From: DASYKT01 sp035995185
GTDB lineage: Bacteria; Acidobacteriota; Blastocatellia; Pyrinomonadales; Pyrinomonadaceae
Length of the DNA: 64,000 nucleotides
Reading direction: 5' to 3'
Assembly (NCBI GenBank): GCA_035995185.1
Contig: DASYKT010000002.1
Coordinates: forward strand, 124,001 to 188,000
Shown: in pieces, positions 57,543-64,000 of the stretch
Numbering within the stretch: the first letter of the stretch is position 1
Layout of the letters: each line of letters opens with the position of its first letter
Program-made: the position numbers and the translations under genes
Notes under the pieces: model-generated
Told to the model about the DNA's origin: nothing
Seen by the model: the letters and a program-made list of their open reading frames with translations, nothing else
Database searches by the model: none

Positions 57543-59430
57543 AAAAGTTGTCGTACCAGAGTTGAAAGACCAACAGCGTCCAGAGTTCTTTATGATGGCT
57601 GGCGACGCTTTTTTCATGCTCGGTGATCAGCTTCCTGACATAAGCAGGCTCAAATAATCCCTGTGTTTTCAATCTTTCCGGAGACAGCAGATCGTTCATC
57701 AGCGGATTAAGACGGCCGCGCAGCCACTGCGCAATGGGAATTCCAAACCCTTTTTTCGGCCGCTGCAAAATGCTTTTCGGCAGCAGATCCTTCACCGCTT
57801 CTTTGAGGACATACTTCCCTTTGCTGCCATGTAATTTGTAACCAGGCGGCAGCGAAGCGGCATACTCCGCCACGCGCGGGTCGAGAAACGGCGCGCGGGT
57901 TTCGAGCGACACCGCCATCGCGGCGCGATCGACCTTGGTCAAAATATCTTCCGCCATGTAGAAATTCATGTCGAGAAACTGCATCTGCTCGACGCGGTTT
58001 TCGGCGTCGCAGGTTTCCAGCAGATCTTTTGCGCCGCGATAAATATCGGAAGAAGTATTTGCGAGAATATCCTTGTTCAATAACTCGCGCTGCGCATCGA
58101 TAGAAAACGAACCGAACCAGGAATGATGGCGCGTGACGGGGTCGCAATTTGTCGCCCGGATAAAACGCTTCGCTTTGTAATCAAGTGAAAGATTTTTTGA
58201 ACTGACCGGCAAACTATTTACCAGGGGCTCGATCACGCCTTTACGCAAGATGCGCGGAACGCGGTCGTAGATCTGCGCCATGCGGTGGCCGTAATACATC
58301 GGGTAGCCGGCAAAAATTTCATCGCCGCCGTCGCCGCCCAGCGCGACCGTCACATGCCGGCGCACAAAACGCGCGAGCAAAAAAGTCGGCAGCAGCGAAC
58401 CGTCAGAGAGCGGCTCATCCAGCCAGTGGCCGATCTCGCTGGTGAGTTCCGCCGCGGTGTCGACGCTTAAGCGGTCTTCGTAATGCTCGGTGCCGAGATG
58501 ACGCGAAACTTCGCGCGCGAATTTCGATTCGTCAAAAGAATCTTCCTCAAAACCGATGGAAAAAGTTTTTACCGTTTCGGTGGCGTGGCGCACCGCTAAT
58601 GCGGCGATGGTTGACGAATCGACACCGCCGGAAAGCAAGATGCCCAGCGGAACATCGGCGACAAGCTGCCGGCGCACGGCATCTGAAAGCAGCTCTTTTA
58701 AATGCTCAGCCGCTTCTTTTATAGTTGGCGTTTCGTCAGGTTTTTTGAAACTCAGCGACCAGTAACGGTCGATCTTTATCTCGCCATTCTCCAGCACCAG
58801 TTTGTGCGCGGCGGGAAGTTTATTGATGCCGCGATAGATGGATTGCGGCGCGGGAACATAATCGAACGAAAGAAATGAGCGCAGCGCGTCGAGGTTTAAT
58901 TCCGCCTTTACATCCGGGTGCGCGAGCAGCGTTTTGGGTTCCGAACCATAGATCAATTTGCCGTTAAACACACCGTAATAAAGCGGTTTTTCGCCAAAGC
59001 GGTCGCGCGCTATCAGCAGGCGTTTTTTCCGCATGTCCCACAGCGCGAAAGCGAACATACCGCTGACGTGCTCGAGCATATCGTCGCCATACTCACAGTA
59101 AAGATGCGGCAAAATTTCGGTGTCGGAATTTGTCGCGAATTTGTAACCGCGTTTTTGCAGATCGGCGCGGACTTCGCGGTAATTGTAGAGCTCGCCGTTC
59201 ATCATCACGATGACCGAGCGGTCGGTGCTAAAAACCGGCTGATCACCGGTAGCGAGATCGATCACGGAAAGCCGCCGCATGCCGAGCGCGATCCCGGCGT
59301 CGGCCCACAACCCTTCAGAATCGGGGCCGCGATGACGGATGGCTTCGCACATAGAATGCAGCACCGCCTCGTCGCCGGTTTGCGATGGAGTGCTAGCGTC
59401 TAAATTTGCCCAGCCGGTAATTCCGCACAT
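57526..59430 (-). CDS. asnB: Asparagine synthase, glutamine-hydrolysing
   Basis: This is a 634-residue AsnB. The N-terminal glutaminase domain begins MCGITGWAN with the nucleophile Cys2 and holds RLSVIDLATGDQPVF and MNGELYNYREVR. The C-terminal synthase domain has the PP-loop GILLSGGVDSSTIAALA and FLARFVRRHVTVALGGDGGDEIFAGYPMYYG. It amidates Asp or, in envelope polysaccharide clusters, other carboxylates. The stop codon and last residues lie in the MITE-like element. The proximity to glycosyltransferase genes is compatible with a surface-polysaccharide role. Confidence 0.93.
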   Translation of the reverse strand: MCGITGWANLDASTPSQTGDEAVLHSMCEAIRHRGPDSEGLWADAGIALGMRRLSVIDLATGDQPVFSTDRSVIVMMNGELYNYREVRADLQKRGYKFATNSDTEILPHLYCEYGDDMLEHVSGMFAFALWDMRKKRLLIARDRFGEKPLYYGVFNGKLIYGSEPKTLLAHPDVKAELNLDALRSFLSFDYVPAPQSIYRGINKLPAAHKLVLENGEIKIDRYWSLSFKKPDETPTIKEAAEHLKELLSDAVRRQLVADVPLGILLSGGVDSSTIAALAVRHATETVKTFSIGFEEDSFDESKFAREVSRHLGTEHYEDRLSVDTAAELTSEIGHWLDEPLSDGSLLPTFLLARFVRRHVTVALGGDGGDEIFAGYPMYYGHRMAQIYDRVPRILRKGVIEPLVNSLPVSSKNLSLDYKAKRFIRATNCDPVTRHHSWFGSFSIDAQRELLNKDILANTSSDIYRGAKDLLETCDAENRVEQMQFLDMNFYMAEDILTKVDRAAMAVSLETRAPFLDPRVAEYAASLPPGYKLHGSKGKYVLKEAVKDLLPKSILQRPKKGFGIPIAQWLRGRLNPLMNDLLSPERLKTQGLFEPAYVRKLITEHEKSVASHHKELWTLLVFQLWYDNFCQNRE

Positions 59431-59499
59431 AGCAGTTGGCAGTAAAGCAGCAGCAGTGGGCAGTTAAAGGCAGCAGATCTTACTGCCTTCTGCTACCGC
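59431..59499. repeat. GCAGTTGGCAG-type short repeats
   Basis: The 69-base gap between the glycosyltransferase and asnB consists of iterated GCAG/GGCAGT units with potential GGCAG/CTGCC hairpins. The wording is close to that of the hairpin before mnmE (18281-18347). Confidence 0.5.
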
Positions 59500-60483
59500 C
59501 TACTTCAAAAATCCTATCTTCTCCCTGATTGCATAGATCGCCTTGTCCTGCGATTCGTGATAGGTGCGAACCAATAATTCAGCCAGCAGCCCCATCAGGA
59601 AAAACTGGACCGCGATGGCAAACATGACGATGCACAGCACCGGCAAAGGCGTTTCGACAAAGTCCGCATGATAGCGTTCGGGCAGGCCGACGTAGCGCGA
59701 AAGTTTTAAGACGACCGCATAGAGCCCGGCGAGAATGGAAACAAGAAATGCGATCAGGCCGCAGGTGCCGAAAACATAGATCGGCTTGGTGTGATATTCG
59801 GCCATGAATTTGATGGTGATCAGATCGAAGACGACTTTGACCGTGCGCGAAAGGCCGTACTTTGATTTGCCCATCGTGCGGGCGTGGTGCTCGACGGGGA
59901 TCTCGGTTACGCGGGCGCCGGCCCAGCTGGCATAGATCGGGATAAAGCGGTGCATCTCTCCGTAGAGTTTTACGTCCTGCAAAACTTCGCGGCGGTAGGC
60001 TTTGAGCGAGCAGCCGTAATCGTGCAGGTGAACGCCCCCGATCCAGGAAATTATCTTGTTGGCGATTTGCGACGGGATCTTGCGCGTCAGCATCTTGTCC
60101 TGGCGGTTCTTGCGCCAGCCGGAGACAACGTCGTAACCCTCGTCGAGCTTTTCCAGCAGCCGGGCGATATCGGCCGGGTCGTTTTGCAGATCGGCGTCCA
60201 TCGGGATGAGAATTTCACCGCGCGCGGCGTCAATGCCCGCGGACATCGCAGCCGTCTGGCCGTAGTTGCGCCGCAGAGAGATGACGCGTACGCGCTCGTC
60301 GCCGGCCGCTATTTCTTTTAAGACCGCGAGGCTTTTATCCGCCGAACCGTCGTCGACATAGATCACCTCGGCCGGTTTGCCGAGCGCGTCGAGCGCCGCC
60401 GCGATCTTCTGATGCATCAGCGGCAGATTTTCTTCTTCGTCCAGGACGGGCAGGAAAAGTGATATTTCAGGCTTCGTTTCCAT
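59500..60483 (-). CDS. Glycosyltransferase family 2 with two C-terminal membrane helices (GtrB/ArnC-like)
   Basis: This is a 327-residue protein. A GT-A domain carries LFLPVLDEEENLPLMHQKI, VIYVDDGSADKSL, RNYGQTAAMSAGIDAARGE and the DxD segment MDADLQNDPADIARLL. HHARTMGKSKYGLSRT is typical for polyprenyl-phosphate sugar synthases. Two membrane helices follow at about 233-257 and 282-305 (LPVLCIVMFAIAVQFFLMGLLAE). Such enzymes load glucose, mannose or related sugars onto undecaprenyl phosphate. Confidence 0.92.
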   Translation of the reverse strand: METKPEISLFLPVLDEEENLPLMHQKIAAALDALGKPAEVIYVDDGSADKSLAVLKEIAAGDERVRVISLRRNYGQTAAMSAGIDAARGEILIPMDADLQNDPADIARLLEKLDEGYDVVSGWRKNRQDKMLTRKIPSQIANKIISWIGGVHLHDYGCSLKAYRREVLQDVKLYGEMHRFIPIYASWAGARVTEIPVEHHARTMGKSKYGLSRTVKVVFDLITIKFMAEYHTKPIYVFGTCGLIAFLVSILAGLYAVVLKLSRYVGLPERYHADFVETPLPVLCIVMFAIAVQFFLMGLLAELLVRTYHESQDKAIYAIREKIGFLK

Positions 60484-60573
60484 TTGGTTAGACCAACAAA
60501 CTTAATAATGTAAGCTTTTCCAGCGAAAAAATACAGTTTGGGCGAGAGCCGGGGGGATGGCTTTGCTTTATTT

Positions 60574-60635
60574 ACCACTAATTACACGAATCACACGAAT
60601 TAAATGCTCTATTCGTGCTATTTGTGACATTCGTG
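60574..60635. repeat. Inverted repeat CCAC(G/T)AATTACACGAAT family
   Basis: The left arm begins CCACTAATTACACGAATCAC and the right arm ends TTTGTGACATTCGTGG; the arms are imperfectly complementary around TAAATGCTCT. It lies in the 290-base gap between the divergent glycosyltransferase and M16 genes. It is related to the copies at 1850 and 44966, and a half-copy CCACGAATTACAC stands near 3852. Confidence 0.6.
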
Positions 60636-60773
60636 GCCGTATCCGCTGGCGCGGCTACGCGCAGAAACAAAAGCCCGTAAAGCAGCGTAAAAACAACAAG
60701 TAACATCTGTCATAAACATCCGATTTGAAGTGTTTACTATCTGAAACTTTCTAAAACAGCAGGAGACAAGTAA

Positions 60774-63700
60774 ATGAACGTTAGAAACCGTACGTTTTAC
60801 GCGGCATTTTTATTATTGATCACGCTTATTTGCGGCCAGATTCCGGCGGCGCTTGCTCAGGGCGCCCAGAGCGGCGCAAATCCCTTCGACAGCCTGACAA
60901 AAGGCCAGGTGATCCACGGTTTTCGCACTGAAGCCATTTATCTGGATGACGTAGATAAGCCCATCGGCGGCCGTTTTATTCATAATCAAACCGGATTTAT
61001 GCTCGACCTGCTGCAGATCCAGAGTGTCCCGCAAGGTTATATTTACGCCAATACTTTTACAGTCTCCGACATGGGCGAACCCCACACACAGGAACACCTG
61101 CTGATCGGCAAGGGTAACAAAGGACGCAACATTAACGTGCGGGAGAGCATGTCGCTTACGCAATCTAATGCTTCCACCTACCAGACCTACACGAATTATC
61201 AATTCAACACGGCCGGCGGTGCCGAAGCGTTTTACGCGCTTTTCGCGGAGTATATGGATGTGCTGCTGCATCCGGATTACACCGAAGAGGAGGTGCGCCG
61301 CGAGGTTCGCAACTGGGGCGTCACCGAAAATCCCGACAAGACGCTGCGGCTGGAAGAAAAAGGTTCGGTCTATAACGAAATGAGCAGCTCGCTTAATAAC
61401 CCGGATTACCGGCTCTATGATGCGTCGTTAAGAATGCTCTATGGCGATGCGCATCCGTTGTCGTTTAATGCCGGGGGCACGCCGGACGGCATTCGCAAAA
61501 TGACCGCCGACGATATCAAGCGCTATCACGAAACAAATTATCACCTGGGAAATATGGGCGCGGTGGTTTCGGTGCCGAAAGATATGACGCTGGATACCGT
61601 GCTGACACGGATGGACGCCGCTTTTGTGGCCGCCGAGCCTAAAACCGAAAAGCGCGATTATATGTCCGTCGATAAACTGCCCACGCCAAGATCGGCGGAG
61701 CCGGGCACGGTCCGCACGATCGAATTTCCCAGCGAAAATGCGCAGCAGCCGTCGTCGATGTATTTCACCTACCCGGCTAATCAAAAACTCGATCTTTCCG
61801 AAAAGCTTTTGCTGGATAATTTCCTCGGTGTTTTTGCCGGCGACGCCAACACCAATCTCTACAAAAAATTCATCGACAGTAAAACCCGTGAGATGGACAC
61901 GGGCGCGCAAAATGTCTACAGCTATATTGACGATTCGCCCGGTTTTCCCGTCTGGGTGGTATTGTCGGACGTGCCCGCCGCCAACCTGACCACCGACAAA
62001 GCAACTCAGGTCAGGCAAAAGATCACGGAAGAATTCGCGCGCATCGCAGCTTTTAAAGACAATTCACCTGAGCTAAAAGAATTTAACGACCGTTTTCGCA
62101 ACTCCTTGACGAACTATCGCCGCTCGCTTTCCAAATTCGTCAACACGCCGCCGGGATTCGGTTTTCGCAATGGCGGCAACGGTTACGGCTGGCTGTGGCA
62201 AACGCGTTATCTCAACACCGAAAATGATTTTCGCAAATCTGTAACGATGAAACCGGCGATGGCAAAAGCCGAGGCGCTGCTGGCGAGCGGTAAAAATTTC
62301 TGGCGCGATTACCTGGCGAAATGGAAATTTGCCGAAACCAAACCTTACGGCGCGGTGGGCAAAGCCAATCCCGCCTTGATCCAGCAAGAGCAGCTGGCCC
62401 GAAAGGCGCGCGCCGATGCGGAAGTGGCCGGTCTGAAAACAAAATACGGCGTGAGCGACGACCAGGAAGCGATACGAAAATACAAAGCCGAATACGACGC
62501 GACCACCGCTGAGCTGGAAAAATTGGAACAGGGAAGCACGGCGAAATTCATCGAAAATCCGCCGCTGACCCTAGACGATCAGATCGATTACAAAGAGTCG
62601 ACGATCGGCAAAGTAAAGCTGGGCGCTTCGACCTTTGACAATATGACGGGCGCGACCAGCGGGCTGGCGCTGCGGCTAGACAGCGTGCCGGAAAACGAGC
62701 TGGTCTATCTTTCTTCGCTGCCCGGTCTGCTGCGCAGCACCGGCGTGATCAAGGACGGCAAAGCGCTCTCGTACGAAGAGATGTCGGAAATGCTGCGCAA
62801 AGAGATCCTGGACCTCGGCGCAGGGTACGATGTCTTTGCCGCTTCCGACCGGTACGAATTGGAAGTGACGGGTTCGGGAAATGACCCGGCCGAATCTGCG
62901 CGCGCTGTCGCGTGGATGAAGCTTATCCTGCAGGCGCCGAACTGGCGCAAGGAAAATCTTCCCCGCATACGCGACGTCGTCGATCAGCAGCTCAGCGGTT
63001 TGCGCCGCATGATGCAGGCCTCGGAAGAAGCGTGGGTGAATAACCCGGCGGATGCTTACCGCAATCAAAATAAGCCTTTGTACCTGGCGACCACTTCGTT
63101 TTTGACGCAGACGCATAACGCGATGCGCTTGCGGTGGATGTTAAAAGACGCCGGCACGGCGGCGGATGCCAAAGCCATTGACGGCTATTTAACGAAATTC
63201 GCCGCGGCCAAAGGTAGTCGCGACGAATTAAAAACGCTTCTGACCGCCATGAGCGGCGACAAGGCGCAAGCGGAAAAGATCAGCGCCGGTTTGAAAGCTC
63301 ATTACGATGAAATGAACGCGCTGCCGCCCGCGGCCCGCAAACTGGCGGAAGAGGCGGCGAATGATCTGGGCCAGACGCTGGGCGATATTCCCGACTCTTC
63401 GCTCGCGGCTGATTGGGCGTACCTGTGCAATGAGATGAGGCAGGACCTTGCGCAAGGACCGGAAAAAACCCTGGCGCAGCTGGACACGCTTCGCCGCCGT
63501 TTGCTCAATGTGAATGACGCGCGGCTGTTTTATATCGGCTCGGCCTCGACGCGCCAGAAACTCGAACCGGGCTTTGCGGACCTGCTGGGCGGTTTCGATA
63601 CGGCGAAAAACGCCAGGACCAATTTTGCCGCGACGCGGCGCATCGAAGAACGCCTGTCCGGCCGTGGTGAAGCATCGGCAAAACCTGTATACGCTGGGCT

Positions 63701-64000
63701 TATGGCGCCGAACATGGCCGGGGGCGTGATCATCAACAGCGCGACACTGGTTAACTACGCCGACTATAACGATCGCGATAAGATCCTGGATTTTCTCGCT
63801 TCCAAGCTTTACTCGGGCGCCGGGGCGCATGGAGTATTTTCTAAAACCATCGGCGCCGGGCTGGCCTACAGCAATGGAATTTCGAGCAGCGCGGGAACCG
63901 GCCTGATGGGTTACTACGCCGAGCGAACTCCGGAGATACCGCAGACCCTGCGCTTTGCCATGGGCGAAGTAAAACGCCCGCTGGATACGCCGCTTAGTGA
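60774..64000 (+). CDS. Secreted M16C-like metallopeptidase (3' truncated by window)
   Basis: The frame is open from the ATG at 60774 to the end of the window (1075 codons without stop). AGGAGACAAGTAA precedes the start. A signal peptide (FLLLITLICGQIPAALAQ) is followed by an M16 domain with the inverted zinc motif HTQEH in SDMGEPHTQEHLLIGKGNKG, and the downstream EEEVRREVRNWGV. Like presequence-protease-type M16C enzymes, the protein is long, with a charged helical hinge near residues 545-590 (KARADAEVAGLKTKYGVSDD). It probably degrades peptides in the periplasm. It is a distant relative of the gene at 11935. Confidence 0.9.
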   Translation, partial: MNVRNRTFYAAFLLLITLICGQIPAALAQGAQSGANPFDSLTKGQVIHGFRTEAIYLDDVDKPIGGRFIHNQTGFMLDLLQIQSVPQGYIYANTFTVSDMGEPHTQEHLLIGKGNKGRNINVRESMSLTQSNASTYQTYTNYQFNTAGGAEAFYALFAEYMDVLLHPDYTEEEVRREVRNWGVTENPDKTLRLEEKGSVYNEMSSSLNNPDYRLYDASLRMLYGDAHPLSFNAGGTPDGIRKMTADDIKRYHETNYHLGNMGAVVSVPKDMTLDTVLTRMDAAFVAAEPKTEKRDYMSVDKLPTPRSAEPGTVRTIEFPSENAQQPSSMYFTYPANQKLDLSEKLLLDNFLGVFAGDANTNLYKKFIDSKTREMDTGAQNVYSYIDDSPGFPVWVVLSDVPAANLTTDKATQVRQKITEEFARIAAFKDNSPELKEFNDRFRNSLTNYRRSLSKFVNTPPGFGFRNGGNGYGWLWQTRYLNTENDFRKSVTMKPAMAKAEALLASGKNFWRDYLAKWKFAETKPYGAVGKANPALIQQEQLARKARADAEVAGLKTKYGVSDDQEAIRKYKAEYDATTAELEKLEQGSTAKFIENPPLTLDDQIDYKESTIGKVKLGASTFDNMTGATSGLALRLDSVPENELVYLSSLPGLLRSTGVIKDGKALSYEEMSEMLRKEILDLGAGYDVFAASDRYELEVTGSGNDPAESARAVAWMKLILQAPNWRKENLPRIRDVVDQQLSGLRRMMQASEEAWVNNPADAYRNQNKPLYLATTSFLTQTHNAMRLRWMLKDAGTAADAKAIDGYLTKFAAAKGSRDELKTLLTAMSGDKAQAEKISAGLKAHYDEMNALPPAARKLAEEAANDLGQTLGDIPDSSLAADWAYLCNEMRQDLAQGPEKTLAQLDTLRRRLLNVNDARLFYIGSASTRQKLEPGFADLLGGFDTAKNARTNFAATRRIEERLSGRGEASAKPVYAGLMAPNMAGGVIINSATLVNYADYNDRDKILDFLASKLYSGAGAHGVFSKTIGAGLAYSNGISSSAGTGLMGYYAERTPEIPQTLRFAMGEVKRPLDTPLS

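Overview
The window looks like a chromosomal segment from an acidobacterium-like bacterium (inference, class Blastocatellia most likely). The reasons are a GWxTD-domain secreted protein, two large secreted M16 peptidases, a group 1h (actinobacterial-type, Hhy) [NiFe] hydrogenase with its complete maturation set, and the gene style overall. No rRNA, tRNA, CRISPR array or transposase gene was seen.

Layout. 1-11.8 kb: the 3' part of a tandem glycosyltransferase, small housekeeping and hypothetical genes (SRPBCC, HIT, DUF2807, DUF445, GH25), then arylamine N-acetyltransferase-purM, a YefM/YoeB toxin-antitoxin pair and purN. 11.9-14.7 kb: a secreted M16 peptidase. 15.0-19.75 kb: the classic origin-proximal block rpmH-rnpA-yidD-yidC-khpB-mnmE, in which rpmH lies entirely inside an N-terminal extension of rnpA. 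19.75-36.1 kb: one long minus-strand hydrogenase operon of about 22 genes. In transcription order it holds hhyS, hhyL, a NifU-domain protein, several conserved unknowns, a maturation protease, two tiny membrane proteins, hypA, hypB, hypF, hypC, a monooxygenase-like gene, a GmhA-like isomerase, hypD, DUF1440, PsiE-like, hypE and a nickel permease. 36.3-40.1 kb: a divergent 90-residue protein, then a second minus-strand operon in which a second hydrogenase small subunit is translationally coupled to a soluble PAS histidine kinase and a NarL-type response regulator. 40.2-48.4 kb: accessory genes (membrane-Nudix fusion, thermonuclease lipoprotein, PilZ, META/DUF4377, an AIPR abortive-infection-like gene, rarA, and a tandem pair of small WYL-like proteins). 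48.6-52.3 kb: mnmG, a perfect parS site, parA and parB. 52.3-64 kb: selD, tatA/B, tatC, GWxTD protein, GNAT, asnB, a GtrB/ArnC-like glycosyltransferase, and a second large M16 peptidase cut by the window end.

The hydrogenase operon supplies nickel import, the NiFe(CN)2CO maturation machinery, the enzyme and its conserved accessory proteins, consistent with a cytoplasmic, high-affinity H2-uptake enzyme (neither small subunit has a Tat signal). The neighbouring small subunit-kinase-regulator operon is the best candidate for something undescribed: a possible redox or H2-responsive control unit built around an orphan small subunit. mnmE and mnmG-parAB, usually close together near oriC, are here separated by the 29-kb hydrogenase and accessory insert.

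Several dispersed repeat families occur between genes. They include a 175-bp MITE-like element with perfect 14-bp terminal inverted repeats and two families of short palindromic repeats.
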